Assembly: GCF_000761485.1 (NCBI RefSeq)
Contig: NZ_JPMX01000014.1
Location: 1 to 59,111, forward strand
Reading direction: 5' to 3'
Source: Modestobacter caceresii
GTDB lineage: Bacteria > Actinomycetota > Actinomycetes > Mycobacteriales > Geodermatophilaceae
DNA length: 59,111 nucleotides
Both the position numbers and the translations under genes were made by a program. Numbering within the stretch: position 1 is the stretch's first letter; every line of letters begins with the position of its first letter. The notes under the pieces are model-generated. The model worked only from the letters and a program-made list of their open reading frames with translations. It was not told where the DNA came from and did not search any database. Of the stretch, positions 33,156 to 40,828 are shown piece by piece.

Positions 33156-34250
33156 GTGTCCGCTGCCTCGCGAGCCCCCGGCTCCGCGCCCGTCGCCCCC
33201 GCCCACCCGCTGGTCCTGAGCACCGACTCCGGCCTGCTCGACGACCTGCTCCGGCTGCTCGCCGCCGCCGGTGCCACCGCTGAGCTGACCACGGGAGGGG
33301 GTGCGCTCCGCCGCGCCCACCGGCACGCGCCGCTGGTGCTCCTCGGCGCCGAGGTGCTGGGCAGTGCGCCGGTGCGGGCGCTGCCGCGGCGCCCCGGGGT
33401 GCTGGTGATCGCCGCCGGTGAACCCGCGGCCGAGGTGTGGCCGGCGGCCGTCGAGCTCGGCGCCGAACGGGTGGTGGTGCTGCCCCGCGAGGAGGCGTGG
33501 CTGGTGGAGCGGGTGGCCGCGGCGGTGCAGGCCCCCGCCCGGCCGGGCTGGCTGACCGTGGTCGGCGGAGCCTGCGGCGGTGCCGGCGCGAGCACCCTGG
33601 CGACGGCGCTCGCGGTGGCCGCGGGCAGCGCGGCCGACGGCGGCGTGCTGCTGGTGGACGGCGACGGCTGGGCCGCCGGCCTGGACCTGCTGCTCGGGGC
33701 GGAACGGGAGCCCGGGCTGCGCTGGCCGGAGCTGGCCGGGGTGAGTGGACGGGTGGCCGGTCCGGCGCTCGCCGCCGCCCTGCCCGAGGTCGCCGGGGTC
33801 GCGGTGCTCTCCGCCTCCCGGGAGCACCCCCAGGAGCTGCCGGCCGAGGCCCTGCTCGCCGTCTGCGCGGGTGCCCGGGCCAGCGGGTGCGGCGTCGTGC
33901 TCGACCTCCCCGTCCGCAGCCCCGCGGCCGAGGTGCTCCTGGCCGAGGCCGACCTCAGCGTCCTGCTCGTACCGGCGCGGCTGCGGGCCGGAGCCGCCGC
34001 CCGCGCCCTGCTGGAGGGGGACCAGCGGCCCTGGTCGGGGGCGCTCGTGGTCAGCCGGCCGGTCCCCGGGGGCCTGAGCCGCGCCGAGGTGGCCGACGTG
34101 GTCGGCCGGCCGGTCTTCGCCGAGCTCGCCGCCGACCGGTCGGCGGCACCGCGCAGCGAACGGGGCGAACCGCCGTCCGTGGCCGCCCGGTCCCCGCTCG
34201 GCGGGCTCAGCCGGCTGCTCCTCGCCGAGCTGGCCGGGCGGGCGGCGTGA
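33156..34250 (+). CDS. ssd: Ssd/TadZ-like septum-site or pilus-localisation ATPase
   Basis: A MinD/ParA-superfamily protein of 364 residues at the head of the Tad operon. A response-regulator-like N-terminal domain precedes the nucleotide fold. The P-loop reads VVGGACGGAGASTLATALA, and both lysines of the MinD deviant Walker motif are missing, as in other actinobacterial Ssd proteins. LLVDGDGWAAGLDLLLG is the Walker A-prime region. It probably positions the pilus machine or affects septum placement. It overlaps tadA by four bases (GTGA). Confidence 0.82.
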   Translation: MSAASRAPGSAPVAPAHPLVLSTDSGLLDDLLRLLAAAGATAELTTGGGALRRAHRHAPLVLLGAEVLGSAPVRALPRRPGVLVIAAGEPAAEVWPAAVELGAERVVVLPREEAWLVERVAAAVQAPARPGWLTVVGGACGGAGASTLATALAVAAGSAADGGVLLVDGDGWAAGLDLLLGAEREPGLRWPELAGVSGRVAGPALAAALPEVAGVAVLSASREHPQELPAEALLAVCAGARASGCGVVLDLPVRSPAAEVLLAEADLSVLLVPARLRAGAAARALLEGDQRPWSGALVVSRPVPGGLSRAEVADVVGRPVFAELAADRSAAPRSERGEPPSVAARSPLGGLSRLLLAELAGRAA

Positions 34251-35401
34251 TCGTGGAGTCGGCGCCTCCACTGGTGGAGCGGGTCCGCGCCAGGCTGGCC
34301 ACCGGTGTGGGCGCCCCCAGCCCGGCGGTCGTGGCGGCCCTGGTCCGCGAGGAGTCCGGCGGCCTGCTGGGCGACCGCGGGGTGCTCGACGCGGTCCGGG
34401 CCGCCACCGACGAGCTGGCCGGGGCCGGCGTGCTGGAGCCGCTGCTGCGCACGCCCGGCGTCACCGACGTGCTGGTGAACGGGCCGGACGAGGTGTGGAT
34501 CGACCGGGGCGAGGGACTGGAGCCGGTCGACGTCCGGTTCCCCGACGAGGCGGCCGTCCGCCGGCTGGCGGTGCGGCTGGCCGCCGCTGCCGGCCGCCGG
34601 CTCGACGACGCGGCGTCGTGGGTCGACGCCGGCCTGCCCGACGGCACCCGGCTGCACGCGGTCCTGCCGCCGGTGTCCGGGGCGGGCACCTGCCTGTCCC
34701 TGCGGGTGCTGCGCCGGGCGGCGCTCTCCTTCGCCGACCTCTCCGACCGGGGCGCCCTGCCCGGCGCCAGCGCCGAGCTGCTGGCGGCCGCCGTCCGGGC
34801 GCGGCTGGCGTTCCTGGTCACCGGCGGCACGGGCACCGGGAAGACGACGGTCCTCTCCGCACTCCTCGGGCTGGTCGCTCCCGGGGAACGGCTGGTGCTC
34901 TGCGAGGACGCACCCGAGCTGACCCCACGGCACCCGCACGTCGTCCGGCTGCTCACCCGGCCGGCCAACGTCGAGGCCGCCGGCGCGGTCACGCTGCGGG
35001 ACCTGGTGCGGCAGGCCCTGCGGATGCGCCCGGACCGGCTGGTCGTCGGCGAGGTCCGCGGCGCCGAGGTGGTCGACCTGCTCGCCGCCCTGAACACCGG
35101 GCACGACGGCGGCTGCGGCACGGTGCACGTCAACCGGGCCGCGGACCTGCCGGCCCGGCTCGAGGCCCTCGGCGGTGCGGCCGGCCTGGGTCGGGCCGCG
35201 GTGCACAGCCAGGCGGCGGCCGCGCTCGTGCTCGTCGTGCACCTGCGGCGGGGCCCGGCGGGGCGGGGCGTGGCCGAGCTGGGGGTGGTCCGGCGACGGG
35301 GAGAGCTGATCGAGGTGGCCGCGGGCTGGCGGGCCGACGGCGGCCCCACCCCGGCGCGCGGGGAGCTCGCCGACCTGCTCGGCGTCCGGGTGCCCGGATG
35401 A
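34247..35401 (+). CDS. tadA: TadA pilus-assembly/secretion ATPase (CpaF type)
   Basis: The hexameric motor of the Tad/Flp pilus secretion system. It is 384 residues long, with an N-terminal helical domain, then TDVLVNGPDEVWIDRG, the Walker A FLVTGGTGTGKTTVLSALLG, the Asp box LCEDAPEL, the Walker B region RLVVGEVRGAE and the His box LNTGHDGGCGTVH. GTG at 34247 overlaps ssd (GTGA), and its end overlaps tadB (ATGA). Confidence 0.95.
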   Translation: MIVESAPPLVERVRARLATGVGAPSPAVVAALVREESGGLLGDRGVLDAVRAATDELAGAGVLEPLLRTPGVTDVLVNGPDEVWIDRGEGLEPVDVRFPDEAAVRRLAVRLAAAAGRRLDDAASWVDAGLPDGTRLHAVLPPVSGAGTCLSLRVLRRAALSFADLSDRGALPGASAELLAAAVRARLAFLVTGGTGTGKTTVLSALLGLVAPGERLVLCEDAPELTPRHPHVVRLLTRPANVEAAGAVTLRDLVRQALRMRPDRLVVGEVRGAEVVDLLAALNTGHDGGCGTVHVNRAADLPARLEALGGAAGLGRAAVHSQAAAALVLVVHLRRGPAGRGVAELGVVRRRGELIEVAAGWRADGGPTPARGELADLLGVRVPG

Positions 35402-36195
35402 GCCCGGCCCTGCTGGTCCTCGGGGTCGCGCTGCTGGCCTGGCCCTCGGGCGCCGCCGGCCGGCCGCGACGGCTCACCGAGCCGGGGTGGGGTGGGGCGC
35501 GTCCGGACCTCCGCGCTCTGGCCGGTGGCCCGGCTGGGCCGTGGGTGTTCGCGCTGGTGAGCGGGGGAGCCGGGGCGTTGCTGTCCACCCCGGTCGTGGC
35601 CGCGCTCGCGGCCGTCTGCGGTGTCGTCGCCGGCCGGGCCCTGCAGGCGCGCGGCCGGACCGCCGCCGGAGAGCGGCGTACCCGGGCCCTGGTGGAGGCG
35701 CTCGGCGTGCTGGCCGCGGAGGTGCGAGCCGGGCGACCGCTCCCGGAGGCGGCCACCACCGCGGTCGACGGCTGCCCGGACGCCGGCATGGCGCGGGCGC
35801 TCGAGCCGGTCCTGCGACTGGGCGACCCGCCGACGGGGCCGGCGAGGGACGAGTCGGCCCGGGCGCTCGTGCGGATCGCGGCCGCGGTGCGGTTGAGCAC
35901 CCGCACCGGCTGCTCGCTGGCCGGGGTGGTCACCGCCGTCGAGGACGACCTGCGGGCCCGGCTGCGGGCCGGGGAGGAGTTGCGCTCCGCGGTCGCCGGG
36001 CCGCGGGCCAGCGCCACCGTGCTCGCCGGTCTCCCGTTGCTCGGCCTGCTGATGGGCAGCGGGGTGGGTGCCGATCCCTGGCGGGTGCTCACCACCACCG
36101 GCGCGGGGACGGCGCTGCTGGTGCTCGGCGTGGCCCTGGAACTGGCCGGGCTGACCTGGTCGGCGCGGCTGGTCCGGCGGGCGGTGGCGCAGTGA
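35398..36195 (+). CDS. tadB: TadB-like pilus platform protein (T2SS F family)
   Basis: A 265-residue inner-membrane protein with N-terminal helices, a cytoplasmic helical T2SSF domain (AEVRAGRPLPEAATTA, AVRLSTRTGCSLAGVV) and two C-terminal helices. It works with TadC as the platform on which TadA assembles the pilus. ATGA overlap with tadA and GTGA overlap with tadC place it in the operon. Confidence 0.9.
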   Translation: MSPALLVLGVALLAWPSGAAGRPRRLTEPGWGGARPDLRALAGGPAGPWVFALVSGGAGALLSTPVVAALAAVCGVVAGRALQARGRTAAGERRTRALVEALGVLAAEVRAGRPLPEAATTAVDGCPDAGMARALEPVLRLGDPPTGPARDESARALVRIAAAVRLSTRTGCSLAGVVTAVEDDLRARLRAGEELRSAVAGPRASATVLAGLPLLGLLMGSGVGADPWRVLTTTGAGTALLVLGVALELAGLTWSARLVRRAVAQ

Positions 36196-36926
36196 ACGGT
36201 GTCTGGGCCGTCCTGGTCCTGGCCGGCGCGGTGCTGCTGTGGGTGCCGCCCGGGGCCGGCCGCCGGGACCGGGTGCGGTCACTGCTCGCCGTCCCCGGGG
36301 ACGGCGGTCGTCCGTGGCGGTCGACGAGCGGCCCACCCGGGGCGGCGCGACGCCGTGTGGAGGCGGGTCTGGGTGGGCTGGCGGCCTTCCTGGTGCTCGG
36401 TGCCGGGCTGCCGGCCGCGCTGGTCGGACTGGGCCTGGTCGCAGGGCTGGACCGGCTGCTCCGGCGGTCCGGTGCGCCACCGGCCGTCGCCGACTCCCTC
36501 GCCCGGGACCTGCCGGTGGCCTGCGACCTGCTCGCCGTCTGCCTCGCGGCCGGCACCCCGGTCGGGTCGGCCGTCGCGGCCGTCGGGGAGGCCGTGCCCG
36601 GCCCGCTCGGCGACCGGCTGGTCGAGGTGGGCGCGCTGTACCGGCTGGGCGCGGCCCCGCGCCGGGTCTGGACCGGAGCGCCACCGCCGGTCGACGCGCT
36701 GGCGCGCACGGTGGTGCGGGCCGGGGAGTCGGGGTCGGCGGTCGTCCCGGCCCTGCAGCGGCTCGCCGCCGACCTGCGCAGCGCCGGCCGCAGCCAGACC
36801 GAGGCCGCGGTGCAGCGGGCGGGGGTGTGGGTGCTGGCGCCGCTGGGGCTGTGCTTCCTGCCCGCCTTCCTGTGCCTGGGCGTCGTCCCGATGGTGCTGG
36901 GCATCGGCGGCGACGTCTTCGGCTGA
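36192..36926 (+). CDS. tadC: TadC-like pilus platform protein (T2SS F family)
   Basis: A 244-residue membrane protein. Two N-terminal helices are followed by the T2SSF domain, with DLPVACDLLAVCLAAGTPVG, VVRAGESGSAVVPALQRLA, and a C-terminal hydrophobic pair ending GVVPMVLGIG. It pairs with TadB. A 141-base gap follows before the pilin gene, which has its own strong ribosome binding site. Confidence 0.9.
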   Translation: MNGVWAVLVLAGAVLLWVPPGAGRRDRVRSLLAVPGDGGRPWRSTSGPPGAARRRVEAGLGGLAAFLVLGAGLPAALVGLGLVAGLDRLLRRSGAPPAVADSLARDLPVACDLLAVCLAAGTPVGSAVAAVGEAVPGPLGDRLVEVGALYRLGAAPRRVWTGAPPPVDALARTVVRAGESGSAVVPALQRLAADLRSAGRSQTEAAVQRAGVWVLAPLGLCFLPAFLCLGVVPMVLGIGGDVFG

Positions 36927-37067
36927 GTCACGGTCACCACCGTCGTGCCGGGCGGCGTCCACAATCACGGGCGTCCTCCACAACCCGGCCGCAGCGACCG
37001 GGGACTGCCCTCGCCGGCGCCAGGCTCGGGTCGACGGACCGGCAGGCGGTCCGGCGGAGGAGGACAC

Positions 37068-37304
37068 ATGGAGATCCAGCCGGAGAACGAGGAACGGACC
37101 ACCGGACGCCGGCGCTCGGCGCTGGCCCAGCGTTGGTCGGAGTCCTGCGTAGCCGGCGAGGAGGGCATGAGCACCGCCGAGTACGCCGTCGGCACGGTGG
37201 CCGCCTGCGCCTTCGCCGCCGTGCTCTACCAGGTGGTCACCGGCGGATCGGTGGTCGCGGCGCTGGGCGAGCTCGTGCAGACCGCGCTCGCCACGCTCGC
37301 CTGA
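37068..37304 (+). CDS. Flp-type prepilin (DUF4244)
   Basis: A 78-residue small pilin. A charged leader is cut before MSTAEYAVGTVAACAFAAVL: the sequence EEG|MSTAEYA has the Gly and the Glu+5 that prepilin peptidases need. One hydrophobic helix follows. This is probably the main Tad pilus subunit. The ATG at 37068 has a GGAGGAGG ribosome binding site, the strongest in the operon, in keeping with high expression. Confidence 0.88.
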   Translation: MEIQPENEERTTGRRRSALAQRWSESCVAGEEGMSTAEYAVGTVAACAFAAVLYQVVTGGSVVAALGELVQTALATLA

Positions 37305-37310
37305 GTCGAC

Positions 37311-37697
37311 GTGTCGACACCCGACCGCACCGGCCGGTCCGGCGGCTCCCGGGAGGCCGGGATGGTGACCGCGGAGACCGCCGTGGTGCTGCCCGTGCTC
37401 CTGTTGGTGCTGGCCGGGGCGGTGGCGGCGGTCGTCGTGGTCGGTGCCCAGCTGCGCTGCGTGGACGCCGCCCGGGAAGGGGCCCGGGCGGCGGCGCGCG
37501 GCGAGCCGGCGGCCGTGGTGCACGAGCTGGCGGCGCAGGCCGCGCCCGATGGGGCGACCACGGACCTGGCCGTGGGGGAGACGGTGCGGGTCACCGTCGC
37601 GGCCACGGTCGCCCCGCTGGGGCCGCTGCCCTGGCGGGTGGAGGTCACGGCGACGGCGACGGGCGTCCGCGAACCGGCGGCAGGCGGTTCGCCATGA
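37311..37697 (+). CDS. TadE-like minor pseudopilin
   Basis: A 128-residue TadE-family protein. The leader ends REAGMVTAETAVVLPVLLLVL, a prepilin-type N-helix with Glu at the fifth mature position, followed by a soluble beta-rich domain with RCVDAAREGARAAARG. It is a minor subunit or assembly factor of the Tad pilus. The GTG at 37311 lies 6 bases after the pilin stop, and the next gene overlaps it by four bases. Confidence 0.88.
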   Translation: MSTPDRTGRSGGSREAGMVTAETAVVLPVLLLVLAGAVAAVVVVGAQLRCVDAAREGARAAARGEPAAVVHELAAQAAPDGATTDLAVGETVRVTVAATVAPLGPLPWRVEVTATATGVREPAAGGSP

Positions 37698-38092
37698 CCG
37701 GGCCCGAGCCGGCCGACGACGGGGAGCGCGGCTCGGCCACCGTGTGGATGGTCGCGCTGGCCGGGCTGCTGGCACTGGTCGGCGTCGCCACGGTGCTCGT
37801 CGGAACCGCGGTCGTGGGGCGGCACCGCGCCACCTCGGCGGCCGACCTCGCCGCCCTGGCCGCCGCTGGCCGGGCCGTGCTGGGCGACCCGGCCGCCTGC
37901 GCGGTCGCCGAGGAGATCGCCGCGGCGAACGAGGCCGTCGTGGACTCGTGCGCCGTCACCGCCGGCGCGGTCGTCGAGCTGCGGGTGCACGTCCCGGTCC
38001 GGCTGGGTCCGCTCGGCGTCGTGGACGCCCCGGCCCGGGCGCGCGCCGGCCCGGCACCGCCAGGGACCGGGTCAGCAGACCCAGGGACCCGG
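37694..38092 (+). CDS. TadE/TadG-like pseudopilin (Rv3654c type), no stop found
   Basis: Starts MTGPEPADDGERGSATVWMV and has the conserved helix LLALVGVATVLVGTAVVGRH, the motif SAADLAALAAAGRAV and a C-terminal AVVELRVHVPVRLG stretch, matching Rv3654c-like proteins of about 115-140 residues. A stop is expected just after ARARAGPAPP near 38060, but none occurs in this frame before 43090, since it runs antisense through the helicase gene and joins hppA in frame. The right end given here is where the helicase gene ends on the other strand; the true end is unknown. Confidence 0.7.
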
Positions 38093-40633
38093 TCAGAAGA
38101 CGAGGTCGTCGGGGTCGGAGCCGGTCGCACCGGCGTCGGCGGCGGAGCCGGTCGCACCGACGTCGGCGGCGGGGTCGGTCACGGCCGGGGCGCTGGTGCC
38201 GAACAGGCCCGATCGCGGCGCCGGGCGGCGGGTCACCTCCGCCTCCTCGGCCGTCAGCTCCGGTGCGCCGGCCAGCTCGTCCAGCACCACGTCGAGCACC
38301 CGGACCGCGCCGGCCTTGTCCAGCGGGTCGTTGCCGTTGCCGCACTTGGGCGACTGCACGCACGAGGGGCAGCCGGACTCGCACTCGCAGCTGGCCACCG
38401 TGGCCCGGGTCGCCTGCAGCCAGTCCCGCAGCACCGCGTACCCGCGCTCGGCGAAACCGGCCCCGCCCGGGTGGCCGTCGTAGACCACGATCGTGGCCGC
38501 GCCGGTGTCCGGGTGCAGGGCGGTGGAGACCCCGCCGAGGTCCCAGCGGTCGCAGGTCGCCAGCAGCGGCAGCAACCCGATCGCGGCGTGCTCGGCCGCG
38601 TGCAGCGAGCCGGGCAGTGCCGCGTCGTCGACGTCGGCGCGGGCGATCGCCCGCTCGTCCAGCGTCAGCCACACCGCCCGGGTGCGCAGCTGGCGGGGCG
38701 GCAGGTCCAGCGGGAACTCGGCGAGCACCTCGCCGGTGCCCAGCCGCCGCCGCTGGTACGCCACGACCTGGTTGGTCACGTCCACGACGCCGGTGTGCGC
38801 GGTGACCGTGCCCAGCCGGCGGGTGCGGTCGGTGGCGACGATCGACAGGTCCACGGTGTCCCGGGCCACCGTCGTCCACTCCGGGCTCTCCGGGTGCACC
38901 ACCGCGCAGGCGTCCTCCACGTCGAGTTCGTCGACCACGTAGGTCTCGCCGCGGTGCACGTAGAGCGCGCCGGTGTGCACGGTCGCGTGCGAGGCGTCGC
39001 CGTCGACCGTGCCCAGCAGCCGGCCGGTCGAGCCCTCGATGATCGACACCGGCGCGGCACCGCTGCCGCGGATGTCCACGTCCGGCCGGCCACGCCCGGC
39101 CCAGTACCAGCCGGTGGGGCGGGTGCGCAGCAGCCCCTCGGCGACCAGCTCCGCCACCTGCGCCTCGGCCACCTCGCCGCCGAAGTCCGCCAGGTCGGCG
39201 TGGGTGAGCGGCAGTTCTGCGGCGGCACAGCACAGCTGCGGGCCCAGCACGTAGGGGTTGGCCGGGTCGGTGACGGTCGCCTCGACGGGCCGGCCGAACA
39301 CCGCCCGCGGGTGGTGGGCCAGGTAGTGGTCCAGCGGGTCGTCCCGGGCGACGAACACGACGAGCGACTCGCGCTGGGCCCGCCCCGCCCGCCCGGCCTG
39401 CTGCCACATCGAGGCCAGCGTGCCCGGGTAGCCGGCGAGCACGACGGCGTCGAGCCCGGCGATGTCGATCCCCAGCTCCAGGGCGTTCGTGGTCGCCACC
39501 CCCAGCAGCACCCCGGTCGACAGCGCCCGCTCCAGCTCCCGCCGCTCCTCGGGCAGGTATCCACCGCGGTAGGAGTCGACCCGGGAGACCAGGTCCGACC
39601 GGCCGCGGGAGCGCAGGATCGCCCGCGCCTGCTCGGCGACGGACTCCGCGCCGCGGCGGGACCGCACGAACGCCAGCGTGCGGGCGTTCTGCTCGACCAG
39701 GTCGGCCAGCAGCCCGGCTGCGTCAGCGGCCGCCGACCGGCGCAGCGGCGCACCGTGCTCGCCGGTCCGCTCCGTCAGCGGCGGCTCCCACAGCGCGAAG
39801 GTCGCACCCGGACGCGGCGAGCCGTCCTCGGTGACAGCCGTGACCGGGGCACCGACCAGCCGGCCGGCGGCCAGCGCCGGGTCGGCCACGGTCGCCGACG
39901 CCAGTACGAACACCGGGTCGGCGCCGTAGCGGCGGCAGATCCGCCGCAGCCGGCGCAGCACGTGCCCGACGTGCGAGCCGAACACGCCCCGGTAGGCGTG
40001 GCACTCGTCCACGACCACGTAGGCGACCCGGCGCAGCGTGCTCGACCACTTCTGGTGGGCAGGGAGCACTCCCCGGTGCAGCATGTCGGGGTTGGTCACG
40101 ATCCAGCGCGAGTGCCGCCGCACCCACTCGCGCTCCTCCATCGGGGTGTCGCCGTCGTAGGCCGCCGGCCGCACCGAGGAGTCGGCCAGCTCGGCGACGG
40201 AGGCCAGCTGGTCCCGGGCCAGGGCCTTGGTGGGGGCGAGGTAGAGCACGCAGGCGCGCGGGTCGTCGGCGAGCTCGGTCAGCGCGGGCAGCTGGTAGGC
40301 CAGGGACTTGCCCGACGCCGTCCCGGTGGCGACGACGACGTGGCTGCCGGCTCGCGCCAGTTCGGCCGCCTCGACCTGGTGGCTGAAGGGCGCCGGCACG
40401 CCGCGCTCGGTCAGCCGGTCGCGCAGCGGCGTCCCGACCCACTCCGGCCACTCCGCCAGCCGGCTGGGGCGGGCCGGGAGCCGGTGGACGTGGGTCACGG
40501 GGTCGTCGTCGGCATCGGTGCCGGACAGCAGGGCCTCGAGCAGCTCGGTACCCGGCAGCGCGCCACCGGCCGGGTCGGGCACCGACTCCGGCGGCGCGTC
40601 CGCGGGTGGCCGGACGGAGCGCAGGGACGTCAC
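38093..40633 (-). CDS. DEAD/DEAH helicase of the MrfA/Hrq1 family (DUF1998)
   Basis: A DNA repair helicase of 846 residues. Helicase motifs include HQVEAAELARAGSHVVVATG, the Walker A GTASGKSLAYQ, the DEAH-type box VVVDECHAYRG, SATVADP and the C-terminal QQAGRAGRAQ. The C-terminal DUF1998 zinc module has four cysteines in CECESGCPSCVQSPKCGN. MrfA in Bacillus and Hrq1 in yeast act on crosslinked DNA, so a crosslink-repair role is likely. The C-terminus has a low-complexity GATGSAADAGATG tail. GTG at 40633 is used; GTG at 40636 is adjacent. Confidence 0.92.
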   Translation of the reverse strand: MTSLRSVRPPADAPPESVPDPAGGALPGTELLEALLSGTDADDDPVTHVHRLPARPSRLAEWPEWVGTPLRDRLTERGVPAPFSHQVEAAELARAGSHVVVATGTASGKSLAYQLPALTELADDPRACVLYLAPTKALARDQLASVAELADSSVRPAAYDGDTPMEEREWVRRHSRWIVTNPDMLHRGVLPAHQKWSSTLRRVAYVVVDECHAYRGVFGSHVGHVLRRLRRICRRYGADPVFVLASATVADPALAAGRLVGAPVTAVTEDGSPRPGATFALWEPPLTERTGEHGAPLRRSAAADAAGLLADLVEQNARTLAFVRSRRGAESVAEQARAILRSRGRSDLVSRVDSYRGGYLPEERRELERALSTGVLLGVATTNALELGIDIAGLDAVVLAGYPGTLASMWQQAGRAGRAQRESLVVFVARDDPLDHYLAHHPRAVFGRPVEATVTDPANPYVLGPQLCCAAAELPLTHADLADFGGEVAEAQVAELVAEGLLRTRPTGWYWAGRGRPDVDIRGSGAAPVSIIEGSTGRLLGTVDGDASHATVHTGALYVHRGETYVVDELDVEDACAVVHPESPEWTTVARDTVDLSIVATDRTRRLGTVTAHTGVVDVTNQVVAYQRRRLGTGEVLAEFPLDLPPRQLRTRAVWLTLDERAIARADVDDAALPGSLHAAEHAAIGLLPLLATCDRWDLGGVSTALHPDTGAATIVVYDGHPGGAGFAERGYAVLRDWLQATRATVASCECESGCPSCVQSPKCGNGNDPLDKAGAVRVLDVVLDELAGAPELTAEEAEVTRRPAPRSGLFGTSAPAVTDPAADVGATGSAADAGATGSDPDDLVF

Positions 40634-40695
40634 CACCCCACTGTCACACCGGTGCGCAACCCACTGCCCGGGCCACCTGGCCGGATGACGTCCCA

Positions 40696-40711
40696 TGTGA
40701 ACTGGATCACA
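40696..40711. promoter_or_regulatory. CRP/GlxR-type binding site
   Basis: TGTGAACTGGATCACA is a perfect TGTGA-N6-TCACA palindrome, the consensus of CRP-family regulators (GlxR, Cmr or Crp in actinobacteria). It lies in the gap between the divergent helicase gene (63 bases to its start) and hppA (118 bases). Confidence 0.75.
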
Positions 40712-40828
40712 TCGGGGTCTGGCGGCGGGCCTGCCTCCTGCGGCACAGTGCGTCCCACGCCGGGCCCTCCCGCGCGAGAGCTCGGGGGCGGCTGGCCGGT
40801 GCGCGCCCCACCTCGCCACGGAGGAACC

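Noticed and set aside
29921-35242. Minus-strand open frame of about 1770 codons across several plus and minus genes
   Set aside because: It crosses unrelated real genes in a shadow frame and has no recognisable domain except the true cobC frame at its end.
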